Positions 39,201 through 51,558 of a stretch of 64,000 bases of DNA are shown one piece after another. Position 1 is the first letter of the stretch. Every line of letters starts with the position of its first letter. Both the position numbers and the translations under genes were made by a program. This DNA comes from Rotaria sp. Silwood1. Taxonomy: Eukaryota; Rotifera; Eurotatoria; Philodinida; Philodinidae. Location of the stretch: positions 6,871,565 through 6,935,564 of the forward strand of contig CAJNOP010000002.1 of the NCBI GenBank assembly GCA_905250075.1, in the 5' to 3' direction. Under the pieces are notes generated by a model, which saw only the letters and a program-made list of their open reading frames with translations, did not search any database and was not told the DNA's origin.

Positions 39201-40226
39201 TTTGTAAATAATATCCGACATTTCTATCATTCCTAAGAAAAAGCGAATTGATCAATCTTCTGAATATTTATTTTCAAATTTCTAATAAACAAATACTCAT
39301 TACTTCTATTGTATTTTGAATCAGATACTAAATTCGTTCATTGTCTTATCTAATTTAATAGCTATGCCATAGCGATGAGATCTTGAATAAATATTATAAT
39401 ATTTATTATTTTTATTATATTTGCAACAATGATTATTGTAAACATATTTCGACAATATATTTTAGAAAAAAAATTCAAATATATCTAGAACATCATTATT
39501 TCAATAATCTATTCACCAAAGTCATTTTTTCTTGTCTTGTTGAACTTCGTAACAAGTCAAATATATAATAAATTATGACATTTTATCGAGATCGCATCAA
39601 ATTCAACGAGAGTCATTCGTATCGAGAATGTTAACTGAAATGCTAAACGATGTTCTAATGTTTATTATTAATGTCAATCGAAGTCATTGCAACAGCTGAT
39701 CTATTCTATATTGATTATATTTATATATGTAAGATTTTTACTAATTAGAATATGAAAAAATAACACTTATTGCGTTTAATTTATTTCCTTATCATTCCTT
39801 TTTATTTTAGTATAAAAAAAAAAAACAAAACTTCAACCCTGTAGAGGTGATCTCATCTTGTCATTTCATTATGTTATTAGAATAAAGAATATGATGGAAA
39901 ACCCAACTAGTATAATCATTTACTTGAATATAATTGCTTGCTAGAAAAATGAACAACCTCAACATGTTCTTATGAGTAATTTAGAAGAAATTAAATCTGG
40001 TAGAGTAAAATAATATGTATAATGATAATGATCTTAGGTGGTATTCTTGATGATTCTATTCATTGTAAAAGTGACATTGTTGAAAAATTGTGAAACTACT
40101 CATCAATTAAAATGAATCACACTGTTTGAACGATGAATGCTTCATTCAATATTGATTTGATGAAATTTTACAGCTCATCTCAGGTAAATGATTTTTAACA
40201 GAAATTTACAAAATGTAGAGCTTTGC
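36222..40226. other. Intergenic, 5' side of the HUNK-like gene
   Basis: About 4 kb. It must contain the kinase promoter and 5' UTR. It holds a GAGAGAGA stretch near 37009-37016 beside a GC-richer patch (37036-37070), and a (TTTG)n run near 38973-38999. The rest is AT-rich with no supported gene. Confidence 0.5.
38973..38999. repeat. (TTTG)n microsatellite
   Basis: About seven tandem TTTG units. Confidence 0.9.
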
Positions 40227-40326
40227 NNNNNNNNNNNNNNNNNNNNNNNNNNNNNNNNNNNNNNNNNNNNNNNNNNNNNNNNNNNNNNNNNNNNNNNNNN
40301 NNNNNNNNNNNNNNNNNNNNNNNNNN
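40227..40326. other. Assembly gap (100 N)
   Basis: Exactly 100 Ns, the usual placeholder for a gap of unknown size. The right edge cuts into a glycosyltransferase-like gene; the left edge has no matching coding sequence. The missing 5' part of that gene may lie in the gap. Confidence 0.98.
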
Positions 40327-40749
40327 TCTAATAAACAGCAAAAATATATCTTCCATATTGCACGAGATAATAGGCAACATAATATACCTATATTAGGTGG
40401 ACTTTGGGGTGCAGCTCCTGGACGTGGTCGTCATTATTTATTCCATATTTTTCAACCAATGCTTATTCCATCAATTGCTCAACAATATAAAGGTGCTGGT
40501 GATCAACTATTTCTTTCGGACAATATTTGGGAAAATGTTAAAACACGTTCACTGATATTTGATAGTTATAGTTGTGAGCCATTGGGTGGTCAGCCGTTTC
40601 TTTCTCAACGGCCAATAGCCGACAATTGTTTTCTTGGATGTATAAGACCATGTTGTACTAAAGCAACTTTTCGTGGTTCTCAGAATCCAAACGATACTTG
40701 TCCACCAGCTTGTCGACCAAAAGATCATCAAGATTGGATTTATTGTTAA
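40327..40749 (+). CDS. Glycosyltransferase-like protein, copy 1 (3' part only)
   Basis: Open frame from the gap to TAA, 140 codons, closely matching the C-terminal third of the complete copy at 46646-47791. It starts at SNKQQKYIFHIARDN, parallel to SDKQRRYFFHIARDN there. It continues through ILGGLWGAAPGRG, QQYKGAGDQLFLSDNIWENV and FDSYSCEPLGGQPFLSQRP to the Cys-rich tail (CFLGCIRPCC, CPPACRPKDHQDWIYC). The frame is intact and most differences are conservative, so this is probably a functional gene cut by the gap, not a pseudogene. The DxD region and membrane anchor would lie in the missing part. The segment downstream (40750 to about 41330) is also shared with copy 2. Confidence 0.8.
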   Translation, partial: SNKQQKYIFHIARDNRQHNIPILGGLWGAAPGRGRHYLFHIFQPMLIPSIAQQYKGAGDQLFLSDNIWENVKTRSLIFDSYSCEPLGGQPFLSQRPIADNCFLGCIRPCCTKATFRGSQNPNDTCPPACRPKDHQDWIYC

Positions 40750-43700
40750 AATTTTATCTTACATTGACTGTTTTTTTTCAAATTTTATGGACAGAAAGAA
40801 AACTAAGTCAATCAAACGGCAAATAAAGATTAGACAAAAATACAGTTACTGCAAAGAGATAATTTTGATGGTACGAAAAAGATCATGTCATTTATGTATG
40901 AACACAAGCAATGATGAGTGTTGATGTACATAAAACGTTGATATTAAGTGTTCTAGATATTATCAATTTTAGCCGTAATTCTCATTAGACTATCAGAGCA
41001 ACGTAATTGCTTTGAGTAAACCTAATATCCAGGATATGGTTCATGAATAAGAAATATTGTTTGCATCTATATTTCGATATATATTCATTTTTTCGACTAA
41101 GAAACATGCATGTGATCTAATATAGAAACAAGTAACTGTGTTTGTGAGTTAATGATCATCGCGTCTGATAAAAGTCTTGTCATTTGACTTTTGCTTTTCA
41201 CTTTCAGAAAAAAGTACAAGTAATAAAACTTTTCATCGCAATCTCATGTATTTATACTATATCATCGATGAGTCTTATTCTTCTACTCACCAAGCAAGAG
41301 AACATTAAGTTAGGGCTCTGGTTAAGAAAGTCACTTCTTGTTAGAATGATCGAAACTAAGGTAAATGTAGGGAAAGAAGCCTGTAATATAATCTTTCATA
41401 AACAACAAAAATTTTTATTCGGTACCTCGTTTTTCTCAAAAGTCATTGAAGATTTATGTCACTCCATATTCAAAAAATAAACTGTTTTCAGAAAAAGTCG
41501 AAAATTTATTTTGTTTTCTCAGTTCATGATATGTCGAACGCACAACTCGAACTTCCCTGTCTGGGTTCATGAGATGCATTGAAATGTTTTTGTTGGAAAG
41601 GATATGTTACGAAGCAGGGCACCACAGTTTTCTTTTTTTTAAATAAGCGTTTTTATTATAGTATAAGAAAATACATCTATAGCAAAACCGCGATTTTTAG
41701 GTTTTTTTAAGCCATTGAACTTGTGGTTCCTTCTTTTCGCTGAATAAGGCAGAATTTAGAAAAAGGACTGTGGTGCCCTGCATTCTGACATGTTTTTTTA
41801 AACGAAAAAATTTAATTATATAGAATGAATCTGAATAAAGAAATTTAGTTAAGCAAACGACCTATTTTTGGCCCTTGTTTGACCAATATTTCTTTCAAAA
41901 GTCATCATATGAGGCTGAAAATTTTACTATAGTTTATATGACTTGAACGCTTCAGGACAGAGATCGAGTTTTGAGAGGGGCTTTAATGAAAATTAAAATT
42001 AATTAACTCTTTGAGATCCGAATTTTTCTACTGAAGCAAATTTGATAAAACTTAGTTAATTGTCTTAAAACATTTTTGAACCAAGAAAAACCTTTGTATG
42101 GTGTACTTTTCAATGTCCGTCATACATTCTATCATCCGTGTGATCTCGTACAAACCTTTGTACCGAAGATTTGAAAACTCTTGAATGGTTGAAAGTATGC
42201 TTACTACTGGGCCTCAAACGATTAAGGTGGCGTAAAATTAAAATGATAGTCAAAGAAATACATTTCGTTGAATTCTGTATGATTCGATAGAGGTTGGAAA
42301 GCTAATTGCTAGTATGAAGTCTTTTCATCTCGTATGTCTTTGTTTTCATGTAGAAATCTGCACAATAGATGCTATGTTTAGAAAGTCATAAAAGTAACTG
42401 GCTTCAAGAAATTTCGAATTTCTGCTCACCTTCCCTTCACGTTTATTATTCACACTATATCATCGTGATTCAGCATCCAAAAAGGAAGTATAACTATTTA
42501 TGAGCCAATTGCAACTTTGCGGTACCGTTATACTCTTAAATATAAAAGTTCAGCATTTTTAGTTCCTCTCAATCAATCCTGATGATTTTTTTTCAGATTA
42601 CACTCCTCTAAGAAGTCTTCAGTACCGTACAAAAAAATCACGAATTTATCTCAAATTAGTCTCAACATTTTAGATGCACAAGATTAAAAAAAGATTGTTT
42701 TTTACTGCTATATATTAGTAACAAAATAATATCTAACTGACATATTCTTCTGTCATGTGAATTTCGAAAGTTGATGAATGTATAGTAAATGGTCTACACT
42801 TCTAAAATATAATACTGATTGGCAATTTCACTACAATTTTCCTTTTAAGTTTTTTCTGAACATGTAGTGTATAATCATTGTTTGATTTTATATAACGCGA
42901 AATAAAAACAAATGACTCCGCGATTGAAAAATTCATGTAAAAATGGTCAGATTAGAATTACGTGAAAGTCAATAAATAGGAGTCAGAAATATTGAAAAAG
43001 AAATGAGAAATTTATATTGTATCTTGTCAAGAAAAAGTCTAAAACAAAATTTGAAAATTCTATCGTCATACTAAATGTCACGCGTAATTTTTCTTTATAT
43101 TTGATATATCCTTGTCTAAATGTATGACAATTTGACATGAAATTTCAATCGTTGTATCCACTCATTATGGTCAACAACTGATAAAAATATTAGTGTCCAA
43201 AAACATTAAGTTACTAAGATAAACAAAAATTAGTTTGAAAACAACACATGAGATTAAAGTAATGAATAACTACACCAGTAACTGAAAACCAATTCAATGC
43301 ATTGTATATCAATCCATTCGTCGTTTTACAGGAGCTATCAACACACTATGCGCTGCTTTTATAGACTGTACTTGTTTAGTTAAAAAAAGTTAGTGAAAGA
43401 GATCATCCACGTTCTCTTTTATCGTGATCAATTGAATAGTGTTAGTCGGTAAAATTTATTTATATTCTTCTCTCATATACTATGCTAAAATGCATTACCA
43501 ACCATTTTTTAATTCGAAAATGTTTTTTTTTGTCCTTTGTTTTTCTCGAAACGGTACAATAAATATACAATGCGCTCATCTATATCTGACTGTGATTGAT
43601 TATTGTTTCTTCGCTGAGCAAACTCGATAGAAATCACCTTGTTTCTGGGTGACTCCGGGGTCTTCAAACCTATTTCCTTTTTCCCAAAGAGCTGTTCTCA

Positions 43701-46645
43701 GATATCATACGTCATTCGACAATCTAAAAAATAGCTACGCAGAATTAGAAAAAGTCATACAAAAATGGACTTGCATTTAGCAAATATCGATTACTATTAT
43801 TTTATTCAATGAGTAAATGCATATGATATTGAAAATGATCACAAAAAACTCAATCGAACTGCATATGCTTTTCTAGAAAATACTTTTAATCGAAATCAAA
43901 CTCAAAGAAGACTACCAACAGAAGTATTAAATAAAAGGACTACGAAGAAGTGCAGTTCTGTCCATCACAAAAAATATTGTCAAGAAAAACATTTGTTGTC
44001 CGATGCCAGTTTTTATGCTGATTTCAAAATTTTTGAACTGGTTCGATTCGACCGGTTCAAAAAATCATTTAGAATAATGGAAACTGAGAAAAAATGATCG
44101 TTTTGTTGGGTCATTATTAATTGGTCAATAGGAATCCCTTCAAAAAATATTCGTTGTTTTTTGTATTCAGGTTTTCACAAATCTACAGGAAGAAATATCA
44201 CGTCACACTTGTTTATAATCCTTGCTTTATCAAAACGGAATATGTGATATATCTATATGTAGCGTGAAAAAAGTCATCTACCCATCAAATGATTGCTGAA
44301 TTTCAAATCTTGAATTTTCTCAGTCAGTCTTTGCAAACAAACGCAATATTTTTCTTTAAATCATAATCCAAACCTAAATTTTATCTTCAACAAAACATGT
44401 ATAAGATAAGTTTAGTTTAAGTAATACAGTTTTGATTGGACTTCTCAAAAATGAAATATTCTCCGATTAAAAATATGTAACAGTGTTAATGAACAGGAGA
44501 GAATAAAACAAAAATTTTGAAATAAAACTGGTTGGTTATTTTGATAAGAATTCGTAAACTTTTTTTCTACAAGTTTTATCAGAAGGAAAAATCGCATACC
44601 TATAAAATAGTTTTCAACCAGTTAGAGTCGACTGATCCAGTCGGACCGGACCAGTTAAAACTCTGATTTGACTTTTAATATAAGTAAATTCGATATATTG
44701 CAGAACCTGCTATCAACGCTATGAATTTTTGTCAATGGAAAATGGACTATCTGTATTTCATATTACTATTAAGCTGAAATAATGAAATATACAAACATAG
44801 AACTGAAACTATCAAGAAGGAGAAAAGATTTTCATGATGAATGGTATCGTAGAATTCATTGTATTTCTAAATGTAAGTCAGAACTTCGATATTAAACAAA
44901 AATAATAAACTTTGATTAACTAAAAAACAACATATTTACTTTTTGGAGTATGAAATATATTCTAAATTCACCAAGTTGACTATGAATTAGATGCAGATTA
45001 AACAACTTCTATCTATTATACTGATTAGTGTAACCTAAGATATACATATATTCTAATGATTTTACCTTGAGCTCTTACGTGTATCATATACTAATTTTAT
45101 TTCGTGAAAGCTTGCACAAGCTCACTCTAGTTTCGCCATCAGCAAAAATCCTATCGATGAGTCTTATTCATGTAATTTCGGTGATCTAAGTGCATAAATT
45201 TCTAGAAAAATCGACTTAGTTAGTTCAAATCTTATTTAGTGCCGTTTAATCAATGTGAATATATAATATTAATTAGTTCCCATTTGTTGTTAATCACAAC
45301 AATTTCATTACTATTTCTATTAAATAAACTTAAAAAAATAACTTACCAATCATTTACTTAGTTATTATGAGTAGCTCTATACGAGTTTCTTTTTTGTATG
45401 CATGGAAACCATTGTGAAAGATTTAGATACCTACTATTGCGTGATTGGTAGAACTCTTTTTTTAACTAGGTCGACAAATCGATTTCTTCTTCTTTTACCT
45501 GATTGCGTATATGTCAGAAAGAAAAATGAATATTTTTTCGTATGAACACCTTATAATTAAAATATATTGACATAATGAACTGCAGTCAGTGAATAAATGA
45601 ATTCGACTTTTCGCTAAAATAATTAGGTTTTTTAATCGAAAAGAGAAATTCAATGAAGTTTTTTATTTATTCGACTTTTGATACTTCATAATGAAAAAGT
45701 GGAAGTTTCGACCTTATTCCGTTATTTTCAATCAAACAAACAAATCTATTAACCGATAATAAACAAGAACTAAATTAAATAATAATCTAATAATCATAAT
45801 GACTTGTATGGTAACATGAATCTAAACGCATTCAAAAGCAAACAACTCGATTCTGTAGGTCATTTTAACATTTCTGAAATAACAAGAATCATTCGAATAT
45901 AAAAATAAATAATCAAATTACTCAAGTTGTATGTTCTGCTAGATCATTATAATTAATAGAAAAAACGAATTTCTATACCTTGAGATAAAGTCAAATATCA
46001 ATTAACAAAAGAAAATATACTGCCATTTACTTATTATCATGGAGTTTAATTCTTTATTCAAAGGAGTAAATCGTCTTCTGTTTAAATGGCCGAGTTACAT
46101 CGAAAATTTCCATTTTTCAATATAAGATGTATAAAATGAAATAAATAAAAAGCTACATATATTTTCTTCTTGTTAATTTATATTTGATCTAATCTCAAGG
46201 TATCGAAGCGCATTTTCATGTTAATAATCATTTTTTTTGTCGCCAATGTAAGAAGAAAACGATAGTCTATAGTACCATTCATCTGAATATGAAGGTAAAA
46301 TATGTATAGACAAATCTTGATAAATTAAACCTATATGTATCATTAACTCGAGATAACATAGAATATTTCTACATAATAATAGATAATACGTGTTACACGT
46401 TAATAAGTTACTGACTATAGTAATGAAAAATATTCACCAATGAAGTAAATAGATATTAGTTTAATGAAAGAAAAAGAGTTTTTTTTTGTCCTTCTCTGAT
46501 TCCCATATATTCAGTAGTGTGCATTGACGCCTATCAAGGAAAGTAAAACTGCATCTGTACAAAAAAAAAAAACGTGTGCTTTGCTCTTCTAAAAGTCACA
46601 CATCAATGCATTCTTCTTGCACTCTTAGTATGCAAAAGAACATCG
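40750..46645. other. Intergenic between the two glycosyltransferase-like copies
   Basis: About 5.9 kb. The first about 580 bp is the 3' flank shared with copy 2. It contains a palindromic MITE at 41615-41780. Around 44030-44060 and 44610-44660 there are pieces with GGTTCGATTCGACCGG-like wording but no clean element ends. No other coding sequence was found. Confidence 0.5.
41615..41780. mobile_element. Short palindromic MITE (CAGGGCACCACAGT termini)
   Basis: A 166-bp element with terminal inverted repeats CAGGGCACCACAGT (left) and ACTGTGGTGCCCTG (right). The first 14 bp are identical and similarity weakens inward. The CAGGG end is typical of hAT-type elements. The flanking 8-mers (TTACGAAG and CATTCTGA) do not match, so the target duplication is lost or the superfamily differs. 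No coding capacity. Confidence 0.6.
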
Positions 46646-47791
46646 ATGGCAATACAAAAAAAAATGGTCAAATGTTACTATCGTCATCTATGTGGACGAA
46701 AATATTTGTGCTTAGCGAGCTTCTTTATCGTTGGATTTTCTATTACTGCTTTTCATACTGGTTTCTTCTCTTTTCTAACAAGTCCATATATGAAAGCACG
46801 AAATGTTCAATATTATGTTCCAGTAACAATAAAACCACTCACCTCTCCAGAAGTTAGCTCAACAAGTGCTTCGAATGCTAAATCATTGAATTTTTCAGAA
46901 GAAAAACAAAGATATTCTTATGAAAATTTCACACAATGGAACCGATCATTATGTAGTATTCAATCAGATCATCGTGGACCACATCAAAAAGTGATTGGTA
47001 TTTCAATTTATGGATCATCATCAAATTATACTGATAATGCAATGTTTACATGGGAAACATCGATATTTCCATTTTTAATACCACTTGCTAATGAAGTTAA
47101 AACACTTCTTCCATCATGGATTATTCGGCTCTATATTGATTTTACTGGTAGTACAAAATCTCAACAAGATAAACTGTATAATTTTTCAAATATTGATATA
47201 TGTAATATACACAATCTACCTATGTTTGGTTCATCATTAGTTTCATATTTACCAGGAAAGATGTGGCGTTTTTTACCAATCTTTGATCCATATGTTGATT
47301 TTTTTCTTTCACGTGATCTTGATTCACCTATGATGAAACGTGAAACTGAAACAATTGATATGTGGACATCTGATAAACAGAGAAGATATTTCTTTCATAT
47401 TGCACGGGACAATAGGCAACATAATGTACCTATATTAGGTGGACTTTGGGGTGCAGCTCCTGGACGTAGTCGTCGTTATTTATTTCGTACTTTTCAACCG
47501 ATGCTTATTCCAGCAATTGCTCAACAATATAAAGGTGCTGGTGATCAACTATTTCTTTCGGACAATATTTGGGAAAATGTTAAAAAACGTTCATTGATAT
47601 TCGATAGTTATAGTTGTGAGTCATTGGGTGGTCAGCCATTTCTTTCTCAACGTCCAGTAGCCGACCATTGTTTTCTTGGATGCATAAGACCATGTTGTAT
47701 TAATACAACGTCTCATAGTTCTCAGAATGTAAACAATACTTGTCCACCGGCTTGTCGACCAAAAGATCATCAAGATTGGATTTATTGTTAA
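46646..47791 (+). CDS. Putative type II membrane glycosyltransferase-like protein, copy 2
   Basis: Intronless gene, 381 aa. The ATG at 46646 is used because the longer open frame begins with GTG; another ATG at 46664 is possible. Layout: short basic cytosolic tail, one membrane anchor at about residues 20-43 (YLCLASFFIVGFSITAF), a Ser/Thr-rich stem, then a lumenal domain. A DxD-type motif sits in DPYVDFFLSRDLDSP (D224, D226), followed by ARDNRQHNVPILGGLWGA. Both resemble metal- and nucleotide-sugar-binding regions of Golgi glycosyltransferases. Several NxS/T sites are present (NFT, NRS, NYT, NFS, NNT). The C-terminus is Cys-rich (HCFLGCIRPCC, CPPACRP, final C), probably disulfide-bonded. The donor and acceptor are unknown, and I do not recognise a named family. 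AATAAA-type signals occur about 180 bp downstream. Confidence 0.8.
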   Translation: MAIQKKMVKCYYRHLCGRKYLCLASFFIVGFSITAFHTGFFSFLTSPYMKARNVQYYVPVTIKPLTSPEVSSTSASNAKSLNFSEEKQRYSYENFTQWNRSLCSIQSDHRGPHQKVIGISIYGSSSNYTDNAMFTWETSIFPFLIPLANEVKTLLPSWIIRLYIDFTGSTKSQQDKLYNFSNIDICNIHNLPMFGSSLVSYLPGKMWRFLPIFDPYVDFFLSRDLDSPMMKRETETIDMWTSDKQRRYFFHIARDNRQHNVPILGGLWGAAPGRSRRYLFRTFQPMLIPAIAQQYKGAGDQLFLSDNIWENVKKRSLIFDSYSCESLGGQPFLSQRPVADHCFLGCIRPCCINTTSHSSQNVNNTCPPACRPKDHQDWIYC

Positions 47792-49660
47792 AATTTACCT
47801 TGAATATCATTTTATTCTCTAAGACTGTATCGATAAAAAAGAAAGTTGAATCAATTTCATGTCACGTAAAGTTTAGGGGAAAATATATTTACTGCCAATT
47901 GATATTTTTGATGATAAGAAAAACATCATGTTATCGATGTATTGACGAAAAGAAAATGGTGGGTTCATGTAAATAAAAGATTGATGTTGAGTGAATAAAT
48001 ATCAGAGAGCGAATCGAACGGACTTTAATTGGTTCGAGTTCGGTTCGGTTCGCGTGCATTTCTAAAAAATTAGTGCGAGTTGGGTTCTGTTCGAATTCAT
48101 TTTTCGAGAGCCTGTGCGGGTTCAGTTCGAGTATATTTTCAAAAAATCAATCCGAGTTCGGTTTGGTTCGATTTAACCCACATTTTATATCACAACAAGA
48201 AAAGCTTCTAAATTACACTGCCACTATGCATCACGATTGTATCGTAAGATCACTCGTCCAATGTAAAAATATTGATTCATCTTGAACTGCAACAAGCATT
48301 TCAGTCTCTATTCAACTCCCTTATATTTATCCTTTTATACGAATAAAATGCTATTGCCAATTAGACCAGCGTCCGTCTGCTCTTTGCAGCAGAGAACAAT
48401 CAGAGAAAAAGAGAATTGAATTAAAAAATTCCGCTACGTACAAATGACCAATCGTCATGGACGCATTATGTGCCAATGTTATGAATCATAACAATGACAC
48501 ATCAGAGAACGAAGCACCGTATAGAGGTTGAATTAATTGTGTGAAACAATCGGTCAAAGGTCGCTTGAACATTTTCAACAATATATGTTTTTACGAAAGA
48601 GGTGATAGGTCAATTAATATTGGTTCGGTTAAGTTCGACATCATTTTTCAAGAAATGGTTCGATTTCGAGTCGATTCGAATTCATTTTTTCCGAATCAGT
48701 TCGGGCTCAGTTCTGTTTGGATGTGTTTTCAAAAAGTCGGTTTGAGTTCGGTTCTGTTCGTTTTCGCTCTCTGATAAATATTGTCAGGTCGTATGTTAGT
48801 TCTTGTAAAATTATCAGAAAAATGTTATTGTTGTCAATAAACTTTAAATCGAGGATATTCTTTATTGATAAGAAATATTATTTGTAGCTTTATCTAGATA
48901 GCTATTCAGTTTTTCATGTAATAAACAAATATGTTATTTAACATAGGAAAAAGTAACTAAGTGTTCCACTTAATCTTTATCGCGTCTAGTAAGTGCCTTT
49001 TTATGTTACTTTTTATATTTTGTTCACAAATGCTACAACTGATAAAAGAATTTCCACTGGAATTCGATTTAGGTAACTGTATTTTTGGTCACGAACTTCT
49101 TTTTTAGCGATCATTGCGCATTGTCGTTTCTCAATAAATTATAGATGATACTTGAGGCCGACGACAATTTCACTTTGACACTTTTTGATATCCTCACGCT
49201 CACTGTAGTGCTTCTCACTTACAACCAGACTAGTTGGTTAATGGTGTCGCCGGTATGAATAGGAATCAAAGTATAATATGCAAAGCAAACAATGTATAAA
49301 TCACGATATTAATCTTGTCAACGATGTTTTCGGTATTTCTTCAAATCAACAGCATCATGCCACTGATATTCGTTCATGTTCTCTGATAACTAAATCAATC
49401 AGTGCATAGAAGTATCATTGATCTGGAGAAGAATCTAATTTACTGCATTACATAATAATTGCATTGATTATGCATTAATCTGTTTGCCCCCTAAGAATAA
49501 ACTACTGAGTGTGAATGAGTAGTTGTGTGAATCGTGTAGATGTACTGAAGAGGAGATAATGAAAAATTAGTACTCGGGAAAAAAATTGATGATCCAAAAT
49601 ATCATCGGTAAATTCTATTCTTCTACTACTCATCAAGGAGGAAAATATTAAGTTAAATGA
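47370..49660 (+). repeat. Tandem segmental duplication, copy 2 of 40327-41330
   Basis: Similarity to 40327-41330 covers the gene's 3' part and continues into non-coding flank. Landmarks: TTGATGTTGAGTG near 47981 against TTGATATTAAGTG near 40939; GATAAGAAATATT against GAATAAGAAATATT; ATCGCGTCTAGTAAG near 48979 against ATCGCGTCTGATAAA near 41158; ATTCTTCTACT near 49617 against 41278. Copy 2 is interrupted by the hAT-like insertion at 48003-48773. Confidence 0.7.
48003..48773. mobile_element. Non-autonomous hAT-type element (MITE), 771 bp
   Basis: Terminal inverted repeats start CAGAGAGCGAA (left) and end TTCGCTCTCTG (right), 11 bp identical. The element is flanked by a perfect 8-bp target site duplication ATAAATAT (47995-48002 and 48774-48781). 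The CAG-type TIR plus 8-bp duplication is the hAT superfamily signature. The interior has no transposase. Its ends carry degenerate direct repeats of GTTCGGTTCG-like and TTCGAATTCATTTTT-like wording (about 48030-48180 and 48620-48760). The paralogous locus near 40950 lacks the insertion. Confidence 0.88.
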
Positions 49661-50598
49661 AAATGAAAATTATAGCTAATTGTTTTTGATTTAATTCAAT
49701 CTCAAATTCGATCCAATACTTTCACACTAATACTGATTTTTAATTGATCGAATAATTAAACTAAGTACTTGCATTGATTAGGCCTACCAAATCTCTTGCT
49801 TTTCTAGGTTATAACTTTAAACTTTTAGAAACATATGGAATCAATAGGAAAAAAGAAAAACGAAGTGATTTATTGCACTTTTTGATGTATATAGTTTTTT
49901 CGAATGTGTTTTCAGTCAAACGAAATCTTTGTGAGACAACAGATGAAACAAAATAATAGCAAGTAACTTGCACCTCTCTAAATGAAGTCCTTTTTTTCAA
50001 AAAACTAGTCATGTTTAAAAAGTACTACAAATTGTACATCAAATGATCTATTTTTTGACTGTTTCGTATACGGGTCTATTTCTTATGTATATTTCAATGA
50101 ACAACTATGGAATGATCAGCGATATGATCAAAACCGTATCAAAATCGAAAGTTTTATAGTGCTTTATGAGGTAGATTAATCATGAGATCGAATCACGATT
50201 AAATCACTTAGACAAGCGATTTTTCTTGATTTTCATCTAACTTTCAATAAAAATCAATCTTTTCCATGAGATATTTACGATGATCAGACTTGACTATATT
50301 GCTGGGATCTAGGACTACGACTGTCTTGAACTTTATTGATTATATTTTTCTTTCTACATTTTACGTGACTGCTAAGGAAGTCTTTCCATTCTTAAGCTAA
50401 TATGAAAAAGAAAAAGTGCTTTGCTAATTTCATATAAAAATCTTTTGATTTTTTTTTTTTTGATGGACGTATTGATTTTTCAAAGCTGGATTTAATAAGT
50501 CTGACATTAATAAATCATTGTTGGACATACATGTAATCTAAGTTTTAGTTGCTATTTTATTCGAGTCCATATTCTTAAACAATAAGCAAACAAACACG

Positions 50599-51558
50599 TT
50601 ATTTCTCAAGATATATTGGGTGTGACAAAAGTTTTGCGATATTGTTTGTTTTCCATGTATCTCTGTTCAGGAGCATGACAAAAAGTCGATTTTTTTAAAA
50701 GATGCGTTGTCAAATTCGTTGCAAACTTCTGTTTGCCCTAATTTAGAACAATAGAATTGAACATTTTTATAGGTCGTATAGTGTAATTATATGAACTGGT
50801 TCTATTTCCCACACTTTTTCTTTTCTATATTTCCAACGATTTTTCCAAATTATCAACAGGCGCATAAGAGTTTTCTGATTATAATTTGAATTTATATCAA
50901 ATGCTCTTTTAGAATTAACTGTAAGTGTGTGATCACAATCCATATTTGTCTAAAACCTATGGCCTATTTGAGCTCCTATAACTAAAAGGGCCTTGTTGAT
51001 AGTATTTGGATTCTTCTTCCATCTGACTTGGTTTTTTTCACGCGTTATGTAAGCTCAATATAGAAAGAGAAATCAATTTTCTATAAAGTACTGCAAAAAG
51101 GAAAATGGTTTGATCATAAGTGACATTTCTAGAATGGTTTCTTTAAAAAGGACCAACCAAGTATGAAAATCGTGCTATTTTCCAAATATGATCATTCATC
51201 TAACTGAAAGAATGAGCATTTGAAAAACTTCCTGTATGTAAATAATTGACCGAGGAATTTTAACAGCTGTCTAGCAATAAATTATATTTTACGAACTAAA
51301 TATTCGATTCCACGAAAAGGATAAATTACAAAAAAAAATATTTAAGACATAGAAACAGTTCATATAATCACACTTTGCAACCCATAACAATGCTCAGTTT
51401 TATTGTTCTAAATTCAAATAAATAGAAATTCGTGAAGAATTCGACAATGCATCTTTTGAAAAAAAAATCAACTATTGTTCATGCTCCTGAACAGAGATAC
51501 ATGCAAAACAAACAATATCGCATAGCTTTTGTCACACCCGGTATATCTTGAGAAATAA
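50599..51558. mobile_element. Long-TIR element, about 960 bp, non-coding
   Basis: Inverted arms of about 210 bp: 50599-50810 and 51348-51558. Both arms begin TTATTTCTCAAGATATA, then (TT/CC)GGGTGTGACAAAAG, GCGATATTGTTTGTTTT, CATGTATCTCTGTTCAGG and AGCATGA, and run to TTATATGAACTG. Arms are roughly 80% alike by eye. The centre (about 50811-51347) has no transposase frame. The TATA flanking the GGGTGTGACA end could be a Tc1/mariner-type TA site, but the inverted similarity continues 12-15 bp outside it, so the exact end and superfamily are open. Confidence 0.7.

Noticed and set aside
44003-44670. Possible further transposon bounded by CAGTTTTTA and TTAAAACTCTG with GGTTCGATTCGACCGG pieces
   Set aside because: The termini pair poorly and the flanking 8-mers do not match; cannot be supported as an element.
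46574-46645. Upstream 24-codon extension of the glycosyltransferase-like gene
   Set aside because: It would begin with GTG just after a poly-A run; the first in-frame ATG is at 46646 and places the membrane anchor at a normal distance.
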